Positions 1-8,994 of a stretch of 48,368 nucleotides of DNA are shown here, piece by piece. The stretch is from Bacillota bacterium (GTDB taxonomy: Bacteria; Bacillota_E; Sulfobacillia; Sulfobacillales; JAIMBI01): assembly GCA_021828405.1 (NCBI GenBank), contig JAKARZ010000010.1, positions 1 through 48,368 on the forward strand, in the 5' to 3' direction. The translations under genes and the position numbers were made by a program. Position 1 is the first letter of the stretch, and every line of letters begins with the position of its first letter. A model generated the notes under the pieces. The model was not told the DNA's origin, did no database searches, and saw only the letters and a list, made by a program, of their open reading frames with translations.

Positions 1-1
1 G

Positions 2-1600
2 GACCCGGTGTCGTACAACTCGACGTCCAACGACGTCTCGAGTCTGATGTGGAAGGGTCTGTTCCACATCTCGAAAAACGACACCATCAACTTCAGCCGC
101 TCCATTGCGTCCAGCATCACGCCGAGCAAGAACGACACCGTCTTTACGATAAAATTTAATCCCAAGTGGCATTGGTCCAACGGGACCCCGGTGACAGCGT
201 ACGACAGCGCGTTCACCTGGCAGATTTACAAGGCGTCCAGTGGGTCCTCAGCTCCGTGGGAAAACAGTAGCGTGGGTGGCTTTGCCTTCGACCGCATCCA
301 GTCGGTCGTTGCTACGAACGCGAGCACGCTGGTGGTGACGATTAACCAGCCGTCCAACCCCGTGTGGGTGGAGCTGAACGTGCTGAACTACCCCACGCCG
401 GTTCCGGTAAAGGTCTGGAATCACTACCCGGATCCCTCGAACCCGAACCTGGTCAACCCGGCCGACATGAACAAGGAGCTCACCTGGCTTCTGAGTGTGG
501 GTCGGACGCCACTGGCCCCGCAGTTTCGCGTGGTGGACGGGTCGTACGACGTCAGCAAGTTTGTCAACAACAACTACTGGGTGATGACCGCGAACCCCAA
601 CTACGACGGCCACAAGGCTACCATCAAGACGCTGGTGTACCAGTATGAGACGTCGTCGACGCGCGTGTATGTGGGCCTCAAGAGCGGCCTGCTGGCTGAG
701 GCTTCGCTGCCGTCTGCCTATACCGCGGAGGCTCACCACCTGAGCGGATATCGGGCGGCCAACCACGGATACGTCATCAGCTACAACCTGCTGCAGCCCA
801 ACTTCCACAGCGACGCCCCGGTGATCGGGGGGCTGTTCAACCAGTTGTACTTCCGGCAGGCGATGCAGATGGGCATCAACCAAGCCGCGATCGCCCAACA
901 CCTGTACCATGGCTTTGCGATTCCGAATTGTACGGTGGTGGCGCGGGAGCCGGCGAATCCGTACTACGACACGCATCTGCCCTGCTACTCCTACAACCCG
1001 GCCGCGGGTAAGAAACTGCTGGAGCAGCACGGGTGGACGCCAAACAGCAGCGGCGTCATGACTCGCAACGGCGTGACGCTCGACTTCACCTTCCTTGTGA
1101 TGTCCGGGTCTACGACGGACACCAACATCGTTCAGTATCTGAAGCAGAGTTGGGCGCAGGAGGGCATTGACGTCACTCTGGAACAGCAGCCTTTCTCTCA
1201 GCTCATCAGCCTCATCACCAACCCGAAAAATACGGACAAGTGGGACTTGGCCTGGTGGGGCGCCGGGTGGTACGAGGGCGTGGGCTACCCCAGCACCAGC
1301 CTGTACCTGACGGGGGCCACCAACAACTTTGGTGGCTATTCGAGCCAAACGATGGACACGCTGGCGAAAGCCGTGTACGCGCCGGGCACTGCGGCCCAGG
1401 CGCAGCAGCGTTTGGACGCGTATGAAAAGTACGCGGCCATCAACCTGCCGGTCCTGATGATGCCGGAGTACGTCGGGGTGGGCAGTCCCGCTCCCTATCG
1501 GATCATCAAGAACGGCCTGCATGGGGTCACGACGTATCACTCTCCCGTGAACGGCGGAACGGAGCCGTGGCGGTGGACGTTCACGTCCCCGTCCGTCTAG
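2..1600 (+). CDS. ABC transporter substrate-binding protein, family 5 (oligopeptide type), 5' truncated
   Basis: This is the C-terminal part, about 532 residues, of an extracytoplasmic solute-binding protein of the SBP_bac_5 (OppA/DppA) family. It would capture peptides or similar solutes and hand them to an ABC permease. The frame is open to the window's left edge, so the signal peptide and lipobox are off-window. The GTG at position 8 is internal, not a start. Recognisable family features are the early stretch FNPKWHWSNGTPVTAYDSAF, the QAMQMGINQAAIAQHLYHG helix typical of the family's second lobe, and a Trp/Tyr-rich C-terminal lobe. It ends in TAG just before a strong hairpin, so it is probably the last gene of its operon. 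Substrate cannot be told from sequence. Confidence 0.9.
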   Translation, partial: DPVSYNSTSNDVSSLMWKGLFHISKNDTINFSRSIASSITPSKNDTVFTIKFNPKWHWSNGTPVTAYDSAFTWQIYKASSGSSAPWENSSVGGFAFDRIQSVVATNASTLVVTINQPSNPVWVELNVLNYPTPVPVKVWNHYPDPSNPNLVNPADMNKELTWLLSVGRTPLAPQFRVVDGSYDVSKFVNNNYWVMTANPNYDGHKATIKTLVYQYETSSTRVYVGLKSGLLAEASLPSAYTAEAHHLSGYRAANHGYVISYNLLQPNFHSDAPVIGGLFNQLYFRQAMQMGINQAAIAQHLYHGFAIPNCTVVAREPANPYYDTHLPCYSYNPAAGKKLLEQHGWTPNSSGVMTRNGVTLDFTFLVMSGSTTDTNIVQYLKQSWAQEGIDVTLEQQPFSQLISLITNPKNTDKWDLAWWGAGWYEGVGYPSTSLYLTGATNNFGGYSSQTMDTLAKAVYAPGTAAQAQQRLDAYEKYAAINLPVLMMPEYVGVGSPAPYRIIKNGLHGVTTYHSPVNGGTEPWRWTFTSPSV

Positions 1601-1607
1601 CGACCTG

Positions 1608-1645
1608 CGGCAGAGCCGGGCGCCCGAATGCGCCCGGCTCTGCCG
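1608..1645 (+). terminator. Perfect 16-bp hairpin after the solute-binding protein
   Basis: The arms at 1608-1623 and 1630-1645 are exact reverse complements around a 6-nt loop, starting 7 nt after the stop codon. There is no T-run after the stem, so it is either a GC-rich terminator of the kind common in high-GC genomes or an mRNA 3' stabiliser. Confidence 0.7.
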
Positions 1646-1720
1646 TCGCCCGGCGGTGGCAGGGATCGGGCCGGCGAGCGGGAATGAGACAGGCGACGAA
1701 ATATGATGGGAGGCTGACCG

Positions 1721-4700
1721 ATGGGCGATGCAGGCGAGGAGATCGTGGGGGTACGCCGTGCCGTGCAGGACCAGGCGCCGTGGCGCCTGGTGGGGCCGTT
1801 TCGCGGCGGGCGCGTGGCGGCGGTGGTGGGAGACCCTCGCGACCACGCCGCCTTTTACTTTGGCGGCGCGGCCGGCGGGGTGTTCAAGACCGTGGATGGG
1901 GGGGCGACGTGGCGCAACGTGTCCGACGGATTTTTCCGGGCGGCGTCGGTGGGTGCGCTGGCCGTGTCGGATTCAGAGCCGTCGGTGGTGTACGCTGGCA
2001 TGGGCGAGGCGTGCATTCGCGGCAACGTGGTGGCCGGGGATGGGGTCTGGCGCTCCGCGGACGGGGGCGCCACCTGGGAGCACCGTGGGTTCGAGGCAAC
2101 CCAACATATCGCTAGGGTGCGGGTGCACCCGCACCACGCCGACTGGGTGTACGCTGCCGTGCTGGGGCACCCGTACGGGCCGCATCCGGATCGCGGGGTG
2201 TTTCGGAGTCACGATGGAGGGCGGCACTGGGAGAAAATCCTGTACCGGGATGATCACACCGGGGCCGTGGATCTGGCCATGGATCCCCGGCGACCCAGCA
2301 CGCTGTACGCCACCCTGTGGGATGTGCACCGCACGCCGTGGTCCCTCTCGAGCGGCGGGCCCGGCAGCGGCCTTTTCAAGAGTGTGGATGGCGGCGATAC
2401 GTGGGTCGAGTTGACCCGCCGGCCTGGCCTTCCGGATGGGGTGCTCGGGCGCATGGGCGTGGCCGTGTCCCCCGGCAGCGAGGTCGTGTGGGTTATGGTG
2501 GAGGCGGCCGCCGGCGGGCTGTTTCGGTCCGACGACGGCGGCGGGCACTTTGCGCGCGTGTCCGACAACCCCGACCTCTTTCAGCGGCCGTGGTACTACA
2601 TGCACGTGTTTGCGGACCCCACCGACGCGGACACGGTGTACATCCTGAATCTCCGCATGTGGCGGTCCACCGATGGCGGGCGGCATTTTGCGGCCATTCC
2701 GACCCCGCACGGGGACAATCACGACCTGTGGCTGGACCCAAACCGTCCCGGCCGGTGGATCGAGGGCAACGATGGCGGCGCCTCGGTGTCCTACAACGGT
2801 GGCCGCACCTGGACCCTCCCCTACAATCAGCCGACCGGCCAGTTCTACCACGTCACCACGGACCGGCAATACCCGTACCGAATTTACGGCGCGCAGCAGG
2901 ACAACAGCACTATCTCTCTGCCCAGTTTTTCAGACCGGGGTGCGATCACCGCTGGGGACACGTTTCCGGTCGGCGGGGGCGAGAGCGGGTACATCGCGGT
3001 GCGCCCCGACCAGCCGCACATCGTGTTTGCCGGGAACTATGCCTCGCGGCTTACGCGCTACGACCACCGTTCCCACCAGCAGGTGGACATCACGGTATGG
3101 CCGGAGGATCCCATCGGATACGGGGCCGGGGACCTCCGATACCGCTTCCAGTGGACCTTTCCTGTCCTCTTGTCTCCACATGATCCCAACTGCCTCTACA
3201 CGTGCGGAAACCATGTCTTTCGGAGCTTTGACGGCGGGCAGCACTGGGAGCTTAGAAGTCCAGACTTGACGCGGGGAGATCCCATCACCCTCCGGTCGTC
3301 CGGCGGGCCCATCACGCAGGACAATGTCAGCACTGAATACTACGGCACCATCTTTGCCTTCGCCGAGTCGGCATGCCAGCCCGGCGTGCTGTGGGCCGGG
3401 TCGGATGACGGGCGGGTCCACGTGTCCACCAACAACGGGGACGATTGGGTGGACGTGACGCCCCAGGACCTGCCGGAGTGGGCACTCATCAGTATTATTG
3501 AGCCATCGCCCCACGCCAGCCAGGCGGGTACGGCGTACGTCGTCGCCACCCGATACAAGCTGGATGACCGGGCGCCCTATGTGTACCGCACGGACAACTT
3601 CGGGCAGTCATGGCGGCGGGTGGACAAGGGCTTGCCGACGGACGACTTTGCTCGGGTGGTTCGGGAGGACCCCCGGTGTATGGGGCTCTTGTACCTCGGC
3701 TCCGAGTCCGGGCTCTATGTATCGTATGACGGGGGCGCCGGCTGGAGCCGGCTGGGAGGTCGGTTCCCCGTCGTTCCCGTTCACGACCTCGCGGTGCACG
3801 ACGACAGCTTGGTGGTGGCGACCCACGGCCGAGGCTTCTGGGTGCTGGACGACCTTACGCCCTTCCGAGAGGCTGGGGGACTGACCGCCGAGAACGCGGA
3901 GGCCCGACTGTTCGCCCCTCCCGTCGCCGTGCGGCGGCAGTCCGGTCGGCAGATGCGCAACGAGCAGGCGGGGGGATTTCACACCTACCGGCAGGTGGCC
4001 GGGGAGATGGTGGTGGGGGAAGCCGGGGCCGAAGGGTTCTCCCCTGCCACGGCGGGGGAGAACCCTCCCGCTGGCGCCGTGCTCCTGTACTACCTCCCCA
4101 CCGCACCCGAGGGACCAGTGCGCATCACGATTCGGACCAGCGCGGGACAAGTCCTGCGGCAAGCGGCCAGCGATGATGAAAGCGCCTGGGGGCGGTCGCC
4201 GCAGCCGCGCGCGGGCCTCAACCGGTTCGTGTGGGACCTCCGGGTGGCGCGCGGGACGGATCTGCCGGGGGCACTGCTGTCGGGCTACTGGGGCGGCAGC
4301 ACCATTGGACCCGAGGTGCCGCCGGGAGAGTATTGGGTGGAAATCGCGCACGGGCCGGTGCGGCTGACCGGCACTGTCACGGTCCGCCTGGATCCCCGGG
4401 TCGACGGCGTTACGCAGGAGGACCTTGAGGCCCAGTATGCCCTGCTTTTGGGCATTCGCGACAAGCTGTCCGCGGTCCACCGCGCGGTGATGACGGCGCG
4501 AGGGGTGCGTGCCCGCCTGACGGAGCAGGCCGAGGAGATGGACGCGGCAGGGCAGGCCGCCCTGGCGAACGAGGCCCGTGCCATGGCGGCCAGGGTGCTG
4601 GCGATAGAGGGGGAGCTGCACCAGGCCAAGAGCCGTGGCCGGGCTGACTCGTTCAACTACCCACCGAAGGTCAACAGCAAATTGGCCTCCCTGCAATCGA

Positions 4701-4888
4701 CGGTTGCATTTGGCCTGTCCCGGCCACCTCAGCAGTGCTATGACGTGTTTGGACGGCTCACCGAGGAGGCGGGTCGGCACCTCGCCGCGCTGGAGCATCT
4801 GCTTGCGGATGACGTGGTCCCGCTGTCGCGCCGCCTGACGGCGGCGGCGCCGCCACTGGGTGAGCCTGGGAGATCTGCGGGGGTGTAG
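1721..4888 (+). CDS. Asp-box (BNR/sortilin-like) beta-propeller protein
   Basis: A 1055-residue protein built from Asp-box repeats (S/T-x-D-x-G-x-x-W). At least eleven copies are visible, for example KTVDGGATW, RSADGGATW, RSHDGGRHW, KSVDGGDTW, RSTDGGRHF, RSFDGGQHW and VSYDGGAGW. They cover roughly residues 45-700 and should form one or two seven- to ten-bladed propellers, as in VPS10/sortilin and sialidase folds. The rest is a beta-rich section with FlgD/Ig-like character (about 720-910) followed by a helical tail. The start ATG at 1721 follows a GGGAGG ribosome site. No signal peptide is visible, which is odd because most relatives are exported. These proteins are often labelled glycosyl hydrolases, but catalytic residues cannot be assigned, so the function stays open. 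Confidence 0.85.
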   Translation: MGDAGEEIVGVRRAVQDQAPWRLVGPFRGGRVAAVVGDPRDHAAFYFGGAAGGVFKTVDGGATWRNVSDGFFRAASVGALAVSDSEPSVVYAGMGEACIRGNVVAGDGVWRSADGGATWEHRGFEATQHIARVRVHPHHADWVYAAVLGHPYGPHPDRGVFRSHDGGRHWEKILYRDDHTGAVDLAMDPRRPSTLYATLWDVHRTPWSLSSGGPGSGLFKSVDGGDTWVELTRRPGLPDGVLGRMGVAVSPGSEVVWVMVEAAAGGLFRSDDGGGHFARVSDNPDLFQRPWYYMHVFADPTDADTVYILNLRMWRSTDGGRHFAAIPTPHGDNHDLWLDPNRPGRWIEGNDGGASVSYNGGRTWTLPYNQPTGQFYHVTTDRQYPYRIYGAQQDNSTISLPSFSDRGAITAGDTFPVGGGESGYIAVRPDQPHIVFAGNYASRLTRYDHRSHQQVDITVWPEDPIGYGAGDLRYRFQWTFPVLLSPHDPNCLYTCGNHVFRSFDGGQHWELRSPDLTRGDPITLRSSGGPITQDNVSTEYYGTIFAFAESACQPGVLWAGSDDGRVHVSTNNGDDWVDVTPQDLPEWALISIIEPSPHASQAGTAYVVATRYKLDDRAPYVYRTDNFGQSWRRVDKGLPTDDFARVVREDPRCMGLLYLGSESGLYVSYDGGAGWSRLGGRFPVVPVHDLAVHDDSLVVATHGRGFWVLDDLTPFREAGGLTAENAEARLFAPPVAVRRQSGRQMRNEQAGGFHTYRQVAGEMVVGEAGAEGFSPATAGENPPAGAVLLYYLPTAPEGPVRITIRTSAGQVLRQAASDDESAWGRSPQPRAGLNRFVWDLRVARGTDLPGALLSGYWGGSTIGPEVPPGEYWVEIAHGPVRLTGTVTVRLDPRVDGVTQEDLEAQYALLLGIRDKLSAVHRAVMTARGVRARLTEQAEEMDAAGQAALANEARAMAARVLAIEGELHQAKSRGRADSFNYPPKVNSKLASLQSTVAFGLSRPPQQCYDVFGRLTEEAGRHLAALEHLLADDVVPLSRRLTAAAPPLGEPGRSAGV

Positions 4889-4897
4889 CTGGGCGTC

Positions 4898-4947
4898 GGG
4901 CCGTGTGAAGGGGAGCTGGCAAGGCGCGGCTCCCCTTCACGCGGCCC
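4898..4947 (+). terminator. 19-bp hairpin after the propeller gene
   Basis: The arms at 4898-4916 and 4929-4947 pair over 19 bp with a single G-U, around a 12-nt loop. The hairpin starts 9 nt after the propeller stop codon. No T-tract follows. It separates the propeller gene from the murT cluster. Confidence 0.65.
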
Positions 4948-5004
4948 GAAGTGGCGCCGGCCTGCGGTCAGTGCGCCGCAGCGTGCGTCGGTTACACTGA
5001 GGAT

Positions 5005-6390
5005 ATGAGTGTCCTGAGGCGATTTGGGGTGTGGCTGGCCGTAGAGGTGGTGCGCGCCCTGGTGGGGATCCTGCGGGCGCTGTCCCGCGGCGGCGGCGCG
5101 CTGCCGGGGCGCGTGGGCCTCGCGATCGCGCCAGGGCTGTTGGCGGACCTCGGACGGCGACTGCCACGGGGCGTGGTCATGGTCACCGGCACCAACGGGA
5201 AAACCACGAGTGCACACCTGCTGGACGAGGTGCTGACCGGGGCAGGGGTCGCGGTGGTGCGCAACCACAGCGGCGCGAATTTGGCGAGCGGTCTGGCGAC
5301 CGCGCTCGCGGGGGCCCGGCGGGCGGAGGTCGCAGTGCTGGAAACGGACGAGGCGACCGTGCCCCGGGTGGCTGCCGCACTTCGCCCGGAGGTCCTCGCG
5401 GTGTCCAATTTTTTTCGCGACCAGCTGGATCGCTACGGAGAACTGAGTACCACCGTGGGGCACGTGCGGTCTGGGCTCTTGCATCTGTCCGCGGCGGGCG
5501 TGGCCGTCCTGAACGCCGATGACCCGAACGTGGCCGGCTTAGCGGAGGCGGCGGCACGGGTCGTCTACTTTGGATTGGCGGGAGGGGGCCGGCCGCCCAC
5601 GGGGGACGGCGCGGACGCGCGCCGCTGTCCCGCGTGCGGCGCCGCGCTTAGTTACGACGTCTACCAATACGCCCACCTTGGCTCGTACCGATGCGCGGCG
5701 TGCGGCTTTCGGCGTCCGTCCCTAGACTTGGCCGTGACGGTCCACCGCCTCGCGAATGGGCAGGAATTGGAGATGGACTGGCGCGGGGCGCGCTGGCGGG
5801 TCCCGCTGTCGTTGCCGGGCACGTACAATGCGTACAACGCCGCGCTCGCGGCGGCGGCCGCCCTCGCGCTTGGTGTGGCTCCTGAGGCGGTGACCCAGGG
5901 CCTGAGCCGCGCGGGGGCGTCGTTCGGGCGCATGGAGGCGCTGGTCTGGCGCGGCGTCGACCTTCGGCTGGCGCTGGTGAAAAATCCGACGGGGTTTAAC
6001 CAGGTACTGGAGACCCTCGCGGAGGACCCTGACCCCAAAGACGCCGTGATGCTTGTGAACGACCGCTATGCGGATGGGCGCGATGTGTCCTGGCTGTGGG
6101 ACGTGGATTTCGAGGGACTCATGGCGCTGACCGGAATCGACAGGATCTGGACAGGTGGCACGCGTGGACGAGACATGGCGGTGCGGCTGAAATACGCTGG
6201 GCTATCCACTGACCGGGTGGTGGTGGTGCCCGGCCCGCCCTCGGGGGCCGTCGCCGCGGCGGTGGGCGCCACAGGAGATGGGGCGGGGACGGTCCGCCGG
6301 ATCTACGTGCTGCCCACCTACACCGCGTTACTGGCGGTCCGGCAGCGCTTGGCCGCGGAAGGGGTGGTGCGACATTTTCGGGAAGGATGA
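5005..6390 (+). CDS. murT: Lipid II isoglutaminyl synthase subunit MurT (Mur-ligase type)
   Basis: A 461-residue Mur-ligase homologue of the MurT type, which with the glutaminase GatD amidates D-Glu of lipid II to D-isoglutamine in Gram-positive cell walls. The P-loop TGTNGKTT lies at residues 61-68. A MurT-specific Cys4 zinc ribbon is inserted in the central domain (Cys208, 211, 230, 233), and the DUF1727 C-terminal domain follows. ATG 5005 was chosen because it begins at the conserved hydrophobic N-terminal helix and has GAGG just upstream; an in-frame ATG at 4951 would add a Cys-rich extension with no parallel in the family. No gatD lies beside it, although the two genes are usually adjacent. 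selB begins 31 nt downstream. Confidence 0.88.
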   Translation: MSVLRRFGVWLAVEVVRALVGILRALSRGGGALPGRVGLAIAPGLLADLGRRLPRGVVMVTGTNGKTTSAHLLDEVLTGAGVAVVRNHSGANLASGLATALAGARRAEVAVLETDEATVPRVAAALRPEVLAVSNFFRDQLDRYGELSTTVGHVRSGLLHLSAAGVAVLNADDPNVAGLAEAAARVVYFGLAGGGRPPTGDGADARRCPACGAALSYDVYQYAHLGSYRCAACGFRRPSLDLAVTVHRLANGQELEMDWRGARWRVPLSLPGTYNAYNAALAAAAALALGVAPEAVTQGLSRAGASFGRMEALVWRGVDLRLALVKNPTGFNQVLETLAEDPDPKDAVMLVNDRYADGRDVSWLWDVDFEGLMALTGIDRIWTGGTRGRDMAVRLKYAGLSTDRVVVVPGPPSGAVAAAVGATGDGAGTVRRIYVLPTYTALLAVRQRLAAEGVVRHFREG

Positions 6391-6421
6391 ACGAGGGGCG
6401 GGTCCGGTCGCGGGGCGGCCG

Positions 6422-8287
6422 GTGGTGTTTGGCACCGCGGGCCACATCGACCACGGCAAAACGACGCTCGTGCGCGCGCTGACGGGGTGTGATACCGACC
6501 GGCTCCCTGAAGAGAAGCAGCGAGGTATCTCCATCGATCTGGGCTTCGCGCCGCTGACGCTTCCGTCGGGAAGACGCGCGGCTTTTGTGGATGTGCCGGG
6601 GCACGAGCGGTTTATCCGCAATATGGTTGCAGGGGTGCACGGCATGGATGCGGTGCTGCTGGTGGTGGCCGCCACCGAGGGCGTGATGCCGCAAACTGTC
6701 GAGCACCTGGAAATTCTTGATTTTTTGGGCGTCGCCGACGGGCTTGTGGTGCTTGCGAAAGCCGACCTCGTCGAGCCAGACTGGCTTGAGCTCGTGACCA
6801 GTGACACCCGGGCCCTTCTGGCGGACAGCTTCTTGAAGGCGGCGCCCATCTTGGCCGTGGGAACCCCGACGGGTCAGGGGATCCCCGAGGTGCTGTCGGA
6901 ATTGGAGCGGCTGGCGGCGGCGGTGCGGCCACGGGACGCGGGGGGGGTGCTGCGTCTACCGATTGACCGCGTGTTTTCGGTGCGCGGCTTCGGGACGGTC
7001 GTGACCGGGACGCTGACCCGCGGCACCCTCCGGGTCGAGGACCCGGTGGAACTGGTGCCGGGGGGCGTCCGAGCCCGCGTGCGCGGGCTGGAATCGCATG
7101 GCGAGCCAGTGGCCAGCGCGATGGCGGGCCAGCGCGTCGCCGTGAACCTTGCGGGCGTGGATCGGGTCGCGGTGCAGCGCGGCCAGATGCTGACCCACCC
7201 GGGTCAGGTGGAGGCAGTGACGGTGGCCTCTCTTCAGCTCACGCTGCTGGCGGAGGCGCCACCGCTGAAGCATCGGGCGAGGGTGCACACGTACGTCGGC
7301 ACGGCCGAGGCGCTGGCGCGCGTGTACTTCTGGGATCGCGACGCGCTCGCACCGGGCAGCCGGGCGTGGGCGGAGCTGCGCTGGGAGGAGCCGGTGGTTC
7401 TGCAGCGGGGGGACCGGGTCCTGGTGCGCACCTACAGCCCGGTGGTGACGGCGGGCGGCGGCGTCGTGGCTGAGGTGGGCGTGCATCATCGTCGGCGGGA
7501 GCTCAATCTGCTGGCCCGGCTGGACGAGCAACTGGCGGGCGATCCGCTGACGCTGCTGGCGGAGCGCCTGGCAGCGCGCGACGGGCCGCTGGCGCTGGAA
7601 CAGGCCGACCGCCAGCTCGGGTGGCCCACAGACGAGCTTCAGCGCACGCTCGCGGCGCGGTCGGACATCTTACTGCTGGCGGGGCGCTGGGTGTGGTCGC
7701 CATCTGCCGCCCGCCGCGTGTCCGGTCGCCTTAGGGAGGTGGTGGCTAGCTATCACCGTGCGCACCCCCTGCGCGCCGGCTGGCCGCGCGAGCGGCAGAA
7801 GCAGGAGTTTCCCGAGTGGGATCCCCGGGCCTTTGGCCTGTGGGTGGGGACGCTTGCTGACCTGGCGATCGAGGGCGATGTGGTGCGCCTGCGCAGCTTC
7901 CGGGTGGAGCTGGGCGAGGCCGGGATGGCTTGGCGTGCCGAGATTCGGGACCTCGTAAAGGAGCGGGGGCTGGAGCCGCCAGACCTCGCGTCGGTCGTGG
8001 CCGCCGTCTCCGCTCCCGAGGACACCGCGCGTGACTTGGTGCAGTGGATGGCGGCGCGGGGAGAGCTGGTGCGCCTCGGCGACCAGCTCCTGCTGGACGG
8101 CCGGGTGTACGCGGAGGCGGTCCGCGCCGTGTCGGCCGCCATCGTGCGCGGTGGGCCCCTGGGGACCGCGGCGCTCCGCGATGCGCTGGGGACGACGCGG
8201 AAATATGCCGTGCCACTCTTGGAGCGCATGGACGAGGACCGGGTGACGCGTCGGGAAGGAGACGTGAGAGTGTTGGTCCAGTCATGA
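6422..8287 (+). CDS. selB: Selenocysteine-specific translation elongation factor SelB
   Basis: A 621-residue GTPase that brings selenocysteyl-tRNA to UGA codons followed by a SECIS element. The N-terminus holds G1 (GHIDHGKTT, residues 7-15), the switch segment GISIDLGF, G3 (DVPGHERF) and a G4-like AKAD. Two EF-Tu-like beta barrels follow. The C-terminal third contains the winged-helix repeats that bind SECIS RNA, ending in the characteristic TRKYAVPLLERMDEDRVTRR-like segment. GTG 6422 gives a start two residues before the conserved FGTAGHIDHGK; the frame is open further upstream inside murT, but that extension has no SelB character. The stop overlaps the next gene's ATG (ATGA). SelA, SelD and tRNA-Sec are not in this window. 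Confidence 0.92.
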   Translation: MVFGTAGHIDHGKTTLVRALTGCDTDRLPEEKQRGISIDLGFAPLTLPSGRRAAFVDVPGHERFIRNMVAGVHGMDAVLLVVAATEGVMPQTVEHLEILDFLGVADGLVVLAKADLVEPDWLELVTSDTRALLADSFLKAAPILAVGTPTGQGIPEVLSELERLAAAVRPRDAGGVLRLPIDRVFSVRGFGTVVTGTLTRGTLRVEDPVELVPGGVRARVRGLESHGEPVASAMAGQRVAVNLAGVDRVAVQRGQMLTHPGQVEAVTVASLQLTLLAEAPPLKHRARVHTYVGTAEALARVYFWDRDALAPGSRAWAELRWEEPVVLQRGDRVLVRTYSPVVTAGGGVVAEVGVHHRRRELNLLARLDEQLAGDPLTLLAERLAARDGPLALEQADRQLGWPTDELQRTLAARSDILLLAGRWVWSPSAARRVSGRLREVVASYHRAHPLRAGWPRERQKQEFPEWDPRAFGLWVGTLADLAIEGDVVRLRSFRVELGEAGMAWRAEIRDLVKERGLEPPDLASVVAAVSAPEDTARDLVQWMAARGELVRLGDQLLLDGRVYAEAVRAVSAAIVRGGPLGTAALRDALGTTRKYAVPLLERMDEDRVTRREGDVRVLVQS

Positions 8288-8994
8288 ATCCGAGCCGGGT
8301 GGAAGTGGCCTGGGCAAAGATGCCCAAGGGCGCGCTGGGCGAAAGCGGGGACACTATCGAGCTGGTGGAGCGTCCGCTGGGAGGCTTGTCGTTGATTTTG
8401 GCCGATGGGCAGGGATCGGGGCCGGCGGCGCGGCGCATCGCGCGCCTCGTGGGCATGAAAGCCGTCAGTCTGCTGGCGGACGGCAGCCGAGATGGGGCCG
8501 TGGCCCGCGCGGTGCAGGACATGCTCTACACCGCCCGGGAGGGGCGGGTCACGGCGACGCTGGCCATTTTGTCGGCGGACCTGCACACCAACACCGCCGT
8601 CATTGCCCGCAACTCGCCGTGTCCGGTGGTGGTGCGGCAGGAGGGGGTGGTGTTCCGCATTGAAGGCGGGACGGAGGTGATTGGCACCTATCGGCGGACG
8701 CGGCCCGCCATCACGGAGCTGCCCCTGGTGCCGGATCTCGTGGTGGCCACGTACTCGGATGGCATTGTGCATGCGGGGCGGCAGTGGGGCAAGTCGCTGG
8801 ACTGGGAGGCGCTGGACGAAGAACTCTTGGCCTTGGACGCGGTGCACCTGGGCACGTGGGTGCAGTCGGTCCTGGACCGGGCGCTGGCGCTGGACCGGGG
8901 ACGACCCACCGACGACATGAGCGTGATGGCCTTCGGCCTCGTCGAGGATGAGCGGCCGCCCCTGCGCTGGCTGCGGGCCAGCATCCCGTCATGA
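8284..8994 (+). CDS. SpoIIE/RsbX-like PP2C-type serine phosphatase
   Basis: A 236-residue phosphatase domain of the PPM/SpoIIE superfamily without sensor domains. Metal-binding landmarks are LILADGQGSG near residue 40, ATYSDGI in the second half and the C-terminal DDMSVMAFGL. The size and the DGxGSG motif resemble RsbX, which dephosphorylates anti-sigma antagonists or stressosome proteins. The ATG overlaps the selB stop by ATGA, so translation is probably coupled. No anti-sigma or STAS protein lies nearby, so the substrate is unknown. Confidence 0.75.
   Translation: MNPSRVEVAWAKMPKGALGESGDTIELVERPLGGLSLILADGQGSGPAARRIARLVGMKAVSLLADGSRDGAVARAVQDMLYTAREGRVTATLAILSADLHTNTAVIARNSPCPVVVRQEGVVFRIEGGTEVIGTYRRTRPAITELPLVPDLVVATYSDGIVHAGRQWGKSLDWEALDEELLALDAVHLGTWVQSVLDRALALDRGRPTDDMSVMAFGLVEDERPPLRWLRASIPS

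Noticed and set aside
248..1846. Long open frame antisense to the solute-binding protein
   Set aside because: Arg/His-rich shadow frame typical of high-GC codon bias; no domain, no ribosome site, and the sense strand is clearly coding.
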